Below are positions 50,080 to 59,104 of a stretch of DNA of 64,000 nt, piece by piece. The translations under genes and the position numbers were made by a program. How positions within the stretch are numbered: the first letter of the stretch is position 1; every line of letters starts with the position of its first letter. This DNA comes from Oscillospiraceae bacterium (GTDB lineage Bacteria > Bacillota > Clostridia > Oscillospirales > Ruminococcaceae), in contig JAGZUF010000005.1 in the NCBI GenBank assembly GCA_018380115.1, forward strand, positions 1 to 64,000. The letters are read 5' to 3'. Below the pieces are notes generated by a model. The model made no database searches. It was not told the origin of the DNA and saw nothing but the letters and a program-made list of their open reading frames with translations.

Positions 50080-51567
50080 ATGATACGACAGGGGTTCGAT
50101 AACGCGCTGTTCATCCAGAAGCAGACACAGCACATCACAGAGCGCATTGCGCAGTGGGGCGGCAAGCTGTACCTTGAGTTCGGCGGCAAGCTTTTTGACG
50201 ATTATCACGCCGCACGGGTGCTGCCGGGCTACGATGCAAATGGAAAAATAAACCTTCTGCACGAAATGCGCGAGCAGACCGAAATCATCTTCGCCGTCTC
50301 GGCGGACGACATCGAAAAGACAAAGGTGCGGGCAGACCTTGGCATCAGCTATGACATGGAGGTGCTGCGCCTCATCGACGACATCACCCAGATGGGCATT
50401 GCGGTGAACAGCGTGGTCATCACCAAGTACACCGGCCAGACGGCAGCGGACGGCTTTGCCCAGAAGCTGACCACGCGCGGGGTGAAAAACTATATCCACC
50501 GCCCCATCAAGGGCTACCCCACAGACATCGACCACATCTGCTCGGACGAGGGCTACGGCGCGAACCCGTATATCGAGACGACAAAGCCCCTTGTGGTGGT
50601 GACGGCGCCGGGCCCCGGCTCCGGCAAGCTGGCCACCTGCCTGAGCCAGGTGTACCACGAGATCCGCATGGGCCGCCGCGCGGGTTATGCCAAGTTCGAG
50701 ACGTTCCCCGTGTGGAACCTGCCCCTGAAACACCCTGTGAACCTCGCCTACGAGGCAGCCACGGCAGACCTGGCCGATGTGAACATGATAGACCCGTTCC
50801 ATCTTGAGGCATACGGCGAGACGACGGTGAACTACAACCGCGATGTGGAGGCCTTCCCCATTGTGCGCAACATCCTCTCGCGCATTTCAGGCGAAAACGC
50901 CCCTATCTACCGCTCGCCCACCGACATGGGCGTGAACATGGTGGGCTATGCCATTACAGACGACGAGGCGGTGAAGCATGCCTCCGGGCAGGAGATTATC
51001 CGCCGCTATTTCAAGGCCCTGTGCGACCACAAGCAGGGCAAGGGCAAGGCCGACGCCGTGGACAAGATAAAGCGCATCATGCAGGAGATGGGCCTTTCCA
51101 CGCAGGACAGGCCCGTGGTGGCCCCGGCTCTGGAAAAGCAGAAGGCCGCAGGCGTATCCGCCACGGCTATCGAGCTGCCGGACGGCCAGATCATCACCGG
51201 CAAGGCCAGCAACCTGATGAGCGCCTCGTCCTCCTGCGTGCTGAACGCCATCAAGGCGCTGGCTGGCATAGACGATTCGCTGATGCTTATCAGCCCCATT
51301 GTGCTGGAGCCCATTCTGAAGCTGAAAATCAACATTCTGGGCAGCCGCTCCAGCGTTTTGAAGGTGGATGACGTGCTGGCCGCCCTTGCCATCACCGCCG
51401 CCACCAATACCATGACGGCGCGCGCCATGGAGCAGCTTCCCCGCCTGCGGGACTGCGAGATGCACTCCTCCTGCATGCTGCACTCCGGTGACGAGGGCAC
51501 GCTGCGCAAGCTGGGCGTGCGCCTCACCTGCGAGGCCGAGTTCCCCTCGAAAGACCTGTATTTCTGA
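50080..51567 (+). CDS. DUF1846 family protein
   Basis: This 495-residue protein matches the DUF1846 family along its length: GFDNALFIQKQTQHITERI, LYLEFGGKLFDDYHAARVLPGY, VVTAPGPGSGKLATCLSQVYH (P-loop-like GPGSGK) and KFETFPVWNLPLKHPVNLAYEA. Crystallised relatives have a nucleotide-binding-like fold with no assigned activity. It is cytosolic, with no signal or membrane segment. Weak RBS GGTGGGGGCGGG. It is monocistronic, with its own promoter and terminator. Confidence 0.93.
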   Translation: MIRQGFDNALFIQKQTQHITERIAQWGGKLYLEFGGKLFDDYHAARVLPGYDANGKINLLHEMREQTEIIFAVSADDIEKTKVRADLGISYDMEVLRLIDDITQMGIAVNSVVITKYTGQTAADGFAQKLTTRGVKNYIHRPIKGYPTDIDHICSDEGYGANPYIETTKPLVVVTAPGPGSGKLATCLSQVYHEIRMGRRAGYAKFETFPVWNLPLKHPVNLAYEAATADLADVNMIDPFHLEAYGETTVNYNRDVEAFPIVRNILSRISGENAPIYRSPTDMGVNMVGYAITDDEAVKHASGQEIIRRYFKALCDHKQGKGKADAVDKIKRIMQEMGLSTQDRPVVAPALEKQKAAGVSATAIELPDGQIITGKASNLMSASSSCVLNAIKALAGIDDSLMLISPIVLEPILKLKINILGSRSSVLKVDDVLAALAITAATNTMTARAMEQLPRLRDCEMHSSCMLHSGDEGTLRKLGVRLTCEAEFPSKDLYF

Positions 51568-51585
51568 CATCGCCTTATAACGCCA

Positions 51586-51616
51586 ACGGGCGCCGCCTTC
51601 CGCGGCGCCCGTTTTT
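51586..51616 (+). terminator. terminator of the DUF1846 gene
   Basis: ACGGGCGCCGC pairs with GCGGCGCCCGT, followed by TTTT. Confidence 0.8.
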
Positions 51617-51634
51617 GGAAGGCAGTTTCCCGTG

Positions 51635-52702
51635 TCAATTTGCAAAATTGAATACAAGGCACAGCTCCAGCAGGGTGACTGCAAACAGCAAAAGCCATAT
51701 TTTCCTGCTGTACCGGTATACCCGCCCCGCGCCCAGAGCTTCAAACGGGTAAAACGGGATGGACATATGTACAAGAGTCGTGCAGGCAAACTTGGCGGCT
51801 GCCGTGAAAAAACCGCCCCCCGCAAAGGCCAGCAGGGGCAAAAGAAGGAAAACCACCCATTTTATCAGCTCGGGCACGGCCATCTTCCTGCGAAATTCTT
51901 CTGTTTTTTCATACCTTTCCGGGTACCAGTTTGCATTCATGAAAAAAGGGCATCCAAAAAAGCTGAGAAGAAGGATCAGAAGGCTGCCGCCGTTGTTCAG
52001 CCTGAACCGCCACCTTTCCCTGCGGAAAGCGCCGCCTGCATACCTGCAACCAATAAACAGCAGCAGCAGGGCGGTATAGGCCCCAAATATCTGCCCAAGC
52101 GTTTCAGGGCTTTTATAAAGGCAGGCGCCCCACAGCGGCGCCTGCAGCAGCAGGTTTGCCAAAAGAAAAAGCAGCAGCTGAGGCGGCCCCGGCCTTTTGG
52201 CCCCAGCGGCTTCTTTCTGCGCGGCCATGTAAAAATCCATTCCTGCGGCAAACAGCCATGGGGTTTTGATACACTGCCAGATAAGCCCAGCAATGCCTAT
52301 CTGCCTTATCACCTCCCGGGGGCCCGCCCGTTTGAAGCCGTTGTCCAGAAACAGCTTCCAAGAGCCGACGTTGTCATCCTTTACAAGCGCCGTCATCACC
52401 TCATGCCCCTGTGCCCTTAAATGCTCGAATGTCTCCTGGTACAGCCGTTTGCCCGTGCCCGTCCCGCGGCTGCCCGGCGCCACAAAGGCCTCGTCGATAT
52501 AAACGGCGCTTTTGTTTTTCGCATGGAAGGGCTTATACAGAATACTTCCTATTATTCTGCCGCCGCATTCCGCCACCATCGCTTTTTCAGGCGTGCTGAC
52601 AAACAGCGCCTCAAACAGGGGGAACGAGCGCCTGCCCAACTGTTTGATTTCCTTTTGCTCACCGTCTTTCATTTCCCTTATGCATATTTTTGCGTTATCC
52701 AT
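51635..52702 (-). CDS. GNAT acetyltransferase fused to a multi-TM domain
   Basis: This 355-residue protein has two parts. Residues 1-135 form a GNAT domain: KICIREMKDGEQKEIKQL, GRIIGSILYKPF, YIDEAFVAPGSRGTGTGKRL (acetyl-CoA loop) and NVGSWKLFLDNGFKR. Residues about 185-355 contain five hydrophobic segments with GCPFFMNANWYPERYEKTEEFR in a loop and SIPFYPFEALGAGRVYRYS before the last helix. The YPFE-LGAGRVY segment faintly recalls the PxDG region of site-2 proteases, but no HExxH is present, so that is only a guess. The start at 52702 is chosen from GGGAGAAC. Confidence 0.82.
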   Translation of the reverse strand: MDNAKICIREMKDGEQKEIKQLGRRSFPLFEALFVSTPEKAMVAECGGRIIGSILYKPFHAKNKSAVYIDEAFVAPGSRGTGTGKRLYQETFEHLRAQGHEVMTALVKDDNVGSWKLFLDNGFKRAGPREVIRQIGIAGLIWQCIKTPWLFAAGMDFYMAAQKEAAGAKRPGPPQLLLFLLANLLLQAPLWGACLYKSPETLGQIFGAYTALLLLFIGCRYAGGAFRRERWRFRLNNGGSLLILLLSFFGCPFFMNANWYPERYEKTEEFRRKMAVPELIKWVVFLLLPLLAFAGGGFFTAAAKFACTTLVHMSIPFYPFEALGAGRVYRYSRKIWLLLFAVTLLELCLVFNFAN

Positions 52703-52760
52703 ACTGTTCTCCCTTCCTGCAGCTTCCATTTTCAGTATTTACAAAGGCCCTCAGAACCGC

Positions 52761-52802
52761 TTCTTTTCTTGCGCAACGCAAGAAAAGAAAAAGCCCGGGC
52801 TT
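52761..52802. repeat. two adjoining perfect palindromes
   Basis: TTCTTTTCTTGCG / CAA / CGCAAGAAAAGAA (13-bp stem, 52761-52789) is followed at once by AAAGCCCGGGCTTT (52789-52802). They lie 60 bp upstream of the GNAT-membrane gene on one side and past the glycosylase gene on the other. They could be a terminator for the latter or a structured site. Confidence 0.6.
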
Positions 52803-52911
52803 TTTGCAGCTTCATCGCAAATATACGGCGGCGTCCTGCCTGCAAAATGTATCTTTTGCAAGAGCGTACCGCATATACAGGGCGGCAGACGCCCCTCCGG
52901 CCCCTATGGCG

Positions 52912-53382
52912 TTAGAAATAAGGCCCCCACGCCGCGCGCAGCTTTTCCAGCGTCCAGGCCGCGTTGGCGGGGCTGGTGCTGGGCAGCTTCACCACCTGCA
53001 CCCCCGGCAGGGCATGATATTTTACGCACAGGCTGTACGCCGCGGCGCCGTTGCACAGCACGCGCCGGATGGGCGCGGCGGCGCACAGCCAGGGAATGTC
53101 TGTGGGCGTCACATTCCGAATGGAGGCGTCCTGTGCGCCGGTGATGGTGCACTGCTGCACGGTATCCCACAAAGCAAGGCCATGGGCGCACACAAGCGCC
53201 GTTTTCTCTTCCACCGTGCACGGCACAGCCGTGCCCAGAAGCGCGGCCAAAAGCGGCCAGAAGCGGTTGCGCGGGTGGCCGTAGTAAAAATTCTGCCGGC
53301 GGCTTTCCGGGCTGGGCCAGGTGCCCACGATGAGGGTGTGGCTCTGCGGCGTCCATACCGGGCCGAAGCGCTTATACGCCAT
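52912..53382 (-). CDS. DNA-deoxyinosine glycosylase (uracil-DNA glycosylase superfamily)
   Basis: This 156-residue protein has HTLIVGTWPSPESRRQNFYY, then GHPRNRFWPLLA near 20-50 and the C-terminal VVKLPSTSPANAAW. It is the Mug-like UDG family annotated as DNA-deoxyinosine glycosylase, which removes hypoxanthine from deaminated adenine. The GT(W)P motif and SPAN segment are intact. The start at 53382 overlaps the end of the upstream HAD gene by 11 bp. Confidence 0.9.
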   Translation of the reverse strand: MAYKRFGPVWTPQSHTLIVGTWPSPESRRQNFYYGHPRNRFWPLLAALLGTAVPCTVEEKTALVCAHGLALWDTVQQCTITGAQDASIRNVTPTDIPWLCAAAPIRRVLCNGAAAYSLCVKYHALPGVQVVKLPSTSPANAAWTLEKLRAAWGPYF

Positions 53383-54226
53383 GGTGCGCGCCGTCCTCTT
53401 CTTCCCGCAGCGCGCGCAGAATATACTGGCTGAAAAACTGCGCCGCGCCATCCTCCTCCGCCGGGGGCGCAGTATACCGGGCCGCGGCAATGGCCTTTGG
53501 GCTGCCGCCCTCCATGGCCGCCGACAGGCCCGCCCGCTCCAGCAGGCACACGTCGCCCGCGCCGTCGCCGATGGCCGCCGCCTGCTGCCAGGAGAGGCTC
53601 CAGCCCTGCAAAATGCCCTGCACAGCGGCCGCCTTGTCCACCCCGGCGGGGTAGATATCCCACTTGCCGGGGGCAAAGGGCACAAAGCACAGGCCCAAAT
53701 GCCCGTATTTCTGCCCAAAGGCCTGCACGGCGCTTTCCGGCAAAAAGGCGCACGCGCCGTAGGGCATGGCGGCAAGGTGCCTGTTCTGATCCTCCCCGTC
53801 GAACAGCCAGGGGCGCTGCATGTCGTTTTCCGGCAGCCCGCGCAGCATGCGCTCGTATTCCACATAGGCAAAATAACCCTCGTCAAACACAAAGTTCAGC
53901 GGCCATTCGCCGTTTTCGCAGAAATCCACCAGGGCGTACATCTGCTGCTCGTCCAGCGCATGCAAAGCGCGCGGTTTGCCGCCCTTTTCCAGCACAGCGG
54001 CCCCCTGCGCGCACACCAGCGCGTCGTAAGGTATTTTTTCCGCCGCAGCCAGCGCCACCTGCGGCGCACGCCCCGTGGCCAGCACCACGCGCACCCCGGC
54101 GCTTTTCAACGCCAGGAGCGTCAGCCGCGTGCGCGCGCTGACGGCGCTGCGCCCCGCGGGCAGCAGGGTGCCGTCAATGTCACAAACCACAGCCCCAATT
54201 TGCAAAAGGCATTCCCCTTCCGGCAT
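53372..54226 (-). CDS. Cof-type HAD-IIB phosphatase
   Basis: About 284 residues. Motif I is AVVCDIDGTLLP, followed by VVLATGRAPQ (motif II), DKAAAVQGILQGW (motif III Lys) and AAIGDGAGDVCLLERAG (motif IV). A C2 cap inserts in the middle. It probably dephosphorylates sugar or cofactor phosphates in the cytosol. A TTG at 54205 (AAGGGGAA upstream, giving MQIGAVVCDIDGT) is a better-supported start than ATG 54226 and shortens it by 7 residues. Confidence 0.92.
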   Translation of the reverse strand: MPEGECLLQIGAVVCDIDGTLLPAGRSAVSARTRLTLLALKSAGVRVVLATGRAPQVALAAAEKIPYDALVCAQGAAVLEKGGKPRALHALDEQQMYALVDFCENGEWPLNFVFDEGYFAYVEYERMLRGLPENDMQRPWLFDGEDQNRHLAAMPYGACAFLPESAVQAFGQKYGHLGLCFVPFAPGKWDIYPAGVDKAAAVQGILQGWSLSWQQAAAIGDGAGDVCLLERAGLSAAMEGGSPKAIAAARYTAPPAEEDGAAQFFSQYILRALREEEDGAHHGV

Positions 54227-54602
54227 AGCTTTGCCCGCCGCACGGCGGGCGCCTGTTTTGTCCATTGTACCAAAAAACAGGCGCCCTGCCAAGGCCCGGC
54301 GGCAGGGCCATAGCTGCCGGCACATCCGGCGTCCTACAGGCCTACACCGGCCCGGCAAAACCTGCTTCCGGCATGCGCCCTACAGGGCATACGGTGCCCT
54401 GCCCCGCCCGCAGCATACAAGGGACAATTCTGCTTTGACGGAGGTTTTCTTTGCTGGTTTCCGGCAAGCCCGCTTTGCCCATTGCCAGCAGCGTCAGCTT
54501 TTTACGGGAGGCCTCTGCCGGCCCCGCCGATGTTTTTCTGTTCGAGAAGGGCCCCGGTGCTGTAAAACCGGGGCCCTTGCTGGCGTTTCGCTGTGTTCTG
54601 TT

Positions 54603-55844
54603 TTACACGCCCGTCTTGGGGTTTGCCTTCTGCCCTGCGTCTGCGGCAGGCGCCTGCGGGGCGGGCGTGGGCGTGGGGGTGGGCGCAGGCTTTTCTTCAA
54701 GCCCTGCAATGGCGTCTAGAATGGCCTTCGCCATGGCGTCCACCTCGCTTTGCTGCAGAAGATTTTTGACTCTGTCCACCGCAGCCAGCGCCGCCGTCAC
54801 GGCCGAAAAGTCCTTGTAATCCCCTGCGTTCAGGGCCTTTGCCTGCGCCTCGGCGGCGTCTACCGCAGAGTAATCCGCTGGGGCAATGAAAACAGAGCTG
54901 CTGTCCGGAAATTTGGCCATAATGGCATCATCTGCGCAAGCGCTCTCGGAGGAAATGGAAAAAACCTCTCCTATATTCAATATCTCTGCCTTGCTGTTTT
55001 CATAATTCAAATAAATAGCGGCCTTCTCGCCATAAATATCCACACTTCCCTGCGTGTCTATTACAATGCCCTTGGCACAGATGCCGTATACCGATGAACT
55101 GCCGCTTCTTGGATTATCAGCCCTTATTGTGACGTCGCCGCCGGTGATATTAACTGCCAGTTCGTCTGAACCAGAGGCGCCCACGCCCGCAGTTATAATA
55201 CCGGTGCGCCCGGCATGGATGTTCACCGTGCCGCCGGAGATGTTCACACTGCCCAAATTTGTATAGATGCCGTCTGAACCCGCCATATGACTGGCGTCTA
55301 CCGCCAAGCTTCCGCCCTGTATATTGATGTCGTAATCCGCAAGACAGAATTCTGTATTGCAGGCAACATTGCCGGAGAGCAGCGTTATGCTTCTTGCAAA
55401 GAAACCGTATACGCCTGCGCTTTCCGCAATACTCCCGGGCGCTACAAGGTCCAGGCGGGCACCCGTTTCGCCCGTAATTCTAAAATCTACATTGCCATGA
55501 AGCAGATATGCACCGCTGGTCCGCGTAGTCTCCAGCTTATTTTCTCCAATCAGATGCACAGTGACATTTTCCATATCCTGAAAATGCACCACCCCGCGGT
55601 TTGCCGCACCTGTTACCCGGATATAACAGTTTTGCAGCGTCAGAGTGCCGCCATCGCCAGACGGCTCCCACATCCAGCCCTCTGCCGCCAGCTTATCCGT
55701 GAATGGGGTTTCCTTCGTAATTTCCAGCCTTTCCGTCCGCGTGGGCTGGGCGGGCGCGCCCTCGGCCAGCGCCGCCGCGGGCATGGCACAAAGCATCATG
55801 GCCGCAGCCAGCAGCATGCACATAAACTGTTTGAACTTTTTCAT
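54603..55844 (-). CDS. secreted FIVAR-domain surface protein ending in NPKTGV
   Basis: This 413-residue protein has a signal peptide (MKKFKQFMCMLLAAAMMLCA...ALAEG). A region of short strand repeats follows (GVYGFFARSITLLSGNVACN, GIYTNLGSVNISGGTVNIHA), beta-helix-like as in the protein at 33300. A FIVAR domain is at about 325-385 (DYSAVDAAEAQAKALNAGDY, then KDFSAVTAALAAVDRVKNLL). A Pro/Thr linker and terminal GQKANPKTGV complete it. No sorting helix follows the NPKTG. The leader at 55845-55966 is shared with the 33-kb gene. A GC hairpin lies at 54547-54578. Confidence 0.88.
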   Translation of the reverse strand: MKKFKQFMCMLLAAAMMLCAMPAAALAEGAPAQPTRTERLEITKETPFTDKLAAEGWMWEPSGDGGTLTLQNCYIRVTGAANRGVVHFQDMENVTVHLIGENKLETTRTSGAYLLHGNVDFRITGETGARLDLVAPGSIAESAGVYGFFARSITLLSGNVACNTEFCLADYDINIQGGSLAVDASHMAGSDGIYTNLGSVNISGGTVNIHAGRTGIITAGVGASGSDELAVNITGGDVTIRADNPRSGSSSVYGICAKGIVIDTQGSVDIYGEKAAIYLNYENSKAEILNIGEVFSISSESACADDAIMAKFPDSSSVFIAPADYSAVDAAEAQAKALNAGDYKDFSAVTAALAAVDRVKNLLQQSEVDAMAKAILDAIAGLEEKPAPTPTPTPAPQAPAADAGQKANPKTGV

Positions 55845-55966
55845 ACCTTTCTCTCCTTCACAGGTTTTTGGCCCCGGCTTCCCCCTGTGTGAGACAAGCG
55901 GCTTCTCCGGCCATGCCGGAGAAGGGAAAGGGGCCCCTTTCCTCGCGCCGCTGTGCGCGGCGCCTT
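55845..55966 (-). promoter_or_regulatory. conserved structured 5' leader, copy 2
   Basis: Homolog of 34893-35018 with the same three pairings: GGAAAGGGGCCCCTTTCC, TTCTCCGGC...GCCGGAGAA (loop AT/TG-type changes only) and CACAGG...CCTGTG around GAAGCCGGGGCC, then AAGGAGAG. Confidence 0.55.
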
Positions 55967-55974
55967 ATATACAG

Positions 55975-56003
55975 ATATTACCCGATTGCGCGCAAAAAAT
56001 CAA
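55975..56003 (-). promoter_or_regulatory. promoter of the FIVAR surface-protein gene
   Basis: On the minus strand, TTGATT (55998-56003) and TAATAT (55975-55980) are 17 bp apart. Confidence 0.5.
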
Positions 56004-56048
56004 TGGATGCCCGGCCCACCGGCACAAAAAAGTGCGCCCTTGGCGGCA

Positions 56049-57179
56049 TTATTTTGTTTTCACGCCGCCAATAAAGATATGCTCGGGCTGAAGAGCTTTA
56101 TCCAGCACCAGCACGTCGGCGCGCTTACCCGCGGTGACGCTGCCCAAGGTCTCGAACAGGCCCACGGCTTTGGCCGGGTTGATGGTGGCTGCCTTCAGGG
56201 CGCTTTCCAGCTTTACGCCGAAGCTCACTGCGCGGCGGAAGCATTCGGCAAGGCAGGTGGCGCTGCCCGCAATGGTGCCGTCCTCCAGTGTGGCCTTGCC
56301 GTCCGTCATATACACCGTCTGCCCGCCCAGGCTGTACACGCCGTTGGGCATGCCCGCAGCGCGCATGGAATCGCTGATGAGGCACACGCGCTCGTCGCCA
56401 AACAGGCGGAACACGCTGCGCACCACAGCCGGGTGCAGGTGCACACCGTCCGAAATCATCTCTACATGCCGGGCATAGTCGCTGGCCGCGCCCACCACGC
56501 CGGGGTCACGGTGCGCAAACGGCGGCATGGCGTTGAACAGGTGCGTCACATGCGTAGCGCCCGCCTCAAAGCCCGCCCTGGCCTGCTCATAATTTGCGCA
56601 GGTGTGCGCAATGGACACCACACACTTTTTGCTGGCGTGCTGAATAAACGGCAGCGCGCCGTTCACCTCTGGGGCCATGTCCACCAGCTTGATGGCGCCG
56701 CCGCAAAGTTCATACAGACGGTCGAACATGGCGGTGTCCGGCTCCATCACGTATTTTTCGGCCTGCGCGCCCTTTTTTGCCTTGTTGATAAACGGGCCCT
56801 CCATATTCACGCCGCGCAGCACGGCGCCGCCCGTCTCTTTGCCGATATAGGGCTTTGCCACTGTGAGAATATTCGTGAGAATGGGCTCGTCAAATGCCAT
56901 GGTAGTGCCGCAGAAGCTGGTGATACCCACGCTGCCCAGATATTCGCACATAGTCTCGATATGTTCGGCGCCCGCATCGCAGAAATCGCTGCCCTTCGAG
57001 CCGTGAATGTGGATATCCACAAAGCCCGGCGTCACATACCTGCCGGAAACATCCAGCACCTCTTCGCCGTTCAGCGTGCCCGCGGGGGCTACATTCACAA
57101 TGGCCCCGCCTGCCAGCTCTACGTCCGCAGGCACAAACTCGGCATTTTCAGTGAACACAAGGCCGTTTTTCAATATCAT
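56049..57179 (-). CDS. nagA: N-acetylglucosamine-6-phosphate deacetylase
   Basis: This 376-residue amidohydrolase has VTPGFVDIHIHGSKGSDFCD (HxH metal site near 57), RGVNMEGPFINKAKKGAQ (Glu ligand), SIAHTCANYEQ, GATHVTHLFNAMPPFAHRDPG (His ligands) and LISDSMRAAGMPNG (catalytic Asp). It deacetylates GlcNAc-6-P on the way to GlcN-6-P, in cell-wall recycling or mucin/chitin sugar use. nagB is not adjacent. An extended -10 GTGGTATAAT lies at 57253-57258 on the minus strand. Confidence 0.95.
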   Translation of the reverse strand: MILKNGLVFTENAEFVPADVELAGGAIVNVAPAGTLNGEEVLDVSGRYVTPGFVDIHIHGSKGSDFCDAGAEHIETMCEYLGSVGITSFCGTTMAFDEPILTNILTVAKPYIGKETGGAVLRGVNMEGPFINKAKKGAQAEKYVMEPDTAMFDRLYELCGGAIKLVDMAPEVNGALPFIQHASKKCVVSIAHTCANYEQARAGFEAGATHVTHLFNAMPPFAHRDPGVVGAASDYARHVEMISDGVHLHPAVVRSVFRLFGDERVCLISDSMRAAGMPNGVYSLGGQTVYMTDGKATLEDGTIAGSATCLAECFRRAVSFGVKLESALKAATINPAKAVGLFETLGSVTAGKRADVLVLDKALQPEHIFIGGVKTK

Positions 57180-57252
57180 GCTACAACGCTCCTCTTTATA
57201 TTTTTATTTCGCACGCAGGGCCGCCCCTGCGCGCGGGATATCGGTTGGTTTT

Positions 57253-57258
57253 ATTATA
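57253..57258 (-). promoter_or_regulatory. extended -10 of nagA
   Basis: TGGTATAAT on the minus strand, about 75 bp upstream of the start. The -35 is weak (TGTAAC, 17 bp away). The context GTGGTATAATAAA resembles the boxes of repeat R2. Confidence 0.5.
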
Positions 57259-57397
57259 CCACGGCCTGTTTTTTTGTTACACTATTCAAGCCACAAAAAC
57301 GGACGTTTGTGCAAACTATGCGCGCATTCCGGCATACTGCGGCACACGTGCGCCTGACGGCCGCTGTTCGGGGCCGTGTGCTGGGCTTTCAACCGCC

Positions 57398-57429
57398 AAA
57401 AAGCGGGCGGCGCACATGGCGCCGCCCGC
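57398..57429 (-). terminator. terminator of the VWA gene
   Basis: GCGGGCGGCGC pairs with GCGCCGCCCGC, followed by TTTTT on the minus strand. Confidence 0.75.
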
Positions 57430-57487
57430 ACGGAAAGGGGGGAGGCAGGGCGCGGCCGCCAAGGGCTGCGCCCTGCGGGGGGAAAGC

Positions 57488-58849
57488 TTACAGGTTCTGC
57501 GGGATGCACGGGCAGGCGCCCTCATCCATGGCCTGGGCCGCGGCATATACCTGATAGCACTGGCTGTCGCCGCAGCCACAGCCGCAGCCGTCTGCCTGCG
57601 GGGGCAGCAGAAAACGCAGGCCCTTTACGGCGATGTCGCGCGCGGCCGCGCCGGTGTTCGGCTGCAGCACATAGCTTTTAAAGCCGCACATCTGGCATCC
57701 GTCCGGCGTTTCGCGCGTCACCCAAACGCCCAGCAGAATGCGTCTGCCCGGGCACACGTTTTTCAACCGCGCGTTGATGAGCAGAAGCCCGCCTGTGTCC
57801 GCCACGCCGATGCTGCCGATATCCGCCGTCACCACGCCCCCGTCGGCAGAGGTGCACACACAGGCCACAGGCACGCACGGCTCGGGCCATATTTCGCCTG
57901 CGGGCGCACCGCAGGCAACGTTCACGGTAAGGGGCTCGAACTGCATGCTCACACCGCCCGCCGCCGTGAGTGCGGCCGATTCATTCAGCACAAGGCTGCC
58001 GTCTCCTTCCCCGGTGTGCAGCGCAATGATGCGCAGCACCGCCGTCTGCGGGGCATTGGCCGCCAGTTCGTCAATGCGCCACACCACCGTGCGCGCATTT
58101 TGCGCCTCGGCCCAGCCCACGCTGGGCTGTTCTACGCTCAGCACGGTGAACTGCGGGCCCAGCACGTCCTGCACCACCACGTCGCGCGCGCCCGCATCCA
58201 CCAGCTCGCGTGCCAGCGACTCAAAGGCATCCTCCAGCTCCTCGGCCGTGGGGGCCAGAAGCACATGGTCCTCCGGAGGCGGCGAGGCCCAAGCGTGCAG
58301 GGTGGCCTCGTCCAACCCGTCCGAGCCGCGCAGGCCAATGCAGAATATCTCCACACCGTCCGCCCGCAGTTCTTCCGCCTTCGGGGCTGGGTCGCCGCCC
58401 ACGGTGGGCATGCCGTCGGTAAACATCACGGCCACCTTTTTGCCGTCGAAATTCCGCAGCATGGCCCCGGCGCGCAGGAAGGCGTCGGCCTGATTGGTGT
58501 TACCCTTTGCCACAAGGCCCTCAATGGCCGGGTTCAGAAGCTGGATATTGCCTGTGAGGGGCACATCGGTGGTGACGTCCGCCGCAAAGCTGATAAGGCC
58601 CATCTCGTACATATTGCCGCCGCTGTTTGCATTGGCCTCGGTGATGATGTTTACAAATTCCTTCGCGCCTGCCTTCAAATGCAGCATGGGATTGCCCGCC
58701 ATACTGCCCGAGCGGTCTAAAATCAGGGCAATGGCCACGCGCTGGGTGGCCGCGCCGGGTGCCGCCGCAATGGCGAGGCTGATGTCTACAGCCCCGCCGC
58801 ACTCAATAGAGGCAGCGCCGGCTGTTTTAGAAATGTTTGTAATCGGCAT
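57488..58849 (-). CDS. von Willebrand factor A domain protein with Cys-rich C-terminus
   Basis: This 453-residue protein has a VWA domain at about 35-220 with MIDAS DRSGSMAG, VAKGNTNQADA (Thr) and VMFTDGMP (Asp). The middle region (about 230-370) is beta-rich (LGPQFTVLSVEQPSV) with VACGAPAGEIWPEPCVPVACVC. The C-terminus is unusually Cys-rich (CQMCGFKSY, GCGCGCGDSQCYQVYA, ACPCIPQNL). It has no signal peptide, so it is probably cytosolic and metal-dependent. It is transcribed divergently from a double-AAA ATPase, suggesting a chaperone-like pair. Confidence 0.88.
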   Translation of the reverse strand: MPITNISKTAGAASIECGGAVDISLAIAAAPGAATQRVAIALILDRSGSMAGNPMLHLKAGAKEFVNIITEANANSGGNMYEMGLISFAADVTTDVPLTGNIQLLNPAIEGLVAKGNTNQADAFLRAGAMLRNFDGKKVAVMFTDGMPTVGGDPAPKAEELRADGVEIFCIGLRGSDGLDEATLHAWASPPPEDHVLLAPTAEELEDAFESLARELVDAGARDVVVQDVLGPQFTVLSVEQPSVGWAEAQNARTVVWRIDELAANAPQTAVLRIIALHTGEGDGSLVLNESAALTAAGGVSMQFEPLTVNVACGAPAGEIWPEPCVPVACVCTSADGGVVTADIGSIGVADTGGLLLINARLKNVCPGRRILLGVWVTRETPDGCQMCGFKSYVLQPNTGAAARDIAVKGLRFLLPPQADGCGCGCGDSQCYQVYAAAQAMDEGACPCIPQNL

Positions 58850-59104
58850 AAAGCTCTCTCTTCCTCTCTTTCCCCCTGCGGTGCAGCCTGCGGGCCAGCA
58901 CCGCATGCACCGCGCCGCGGGATGGGGGTTGCTGTCTGCGGCATCCTATGCCCTGCCGCGGCGCCGTGTGCCGTGCCCGCCGCCGGCGCATGCCGGGCGT
59001 TTGCGTGTAAACTGCTCCGCCAGGCAGGAAGCGGCGCCCCCGCCCGCATCTTTTGCGCCAAAATGGGCCAAACGGCTTTTTTCAGCGCCCTGTGAAAAGT
59101 GTGG

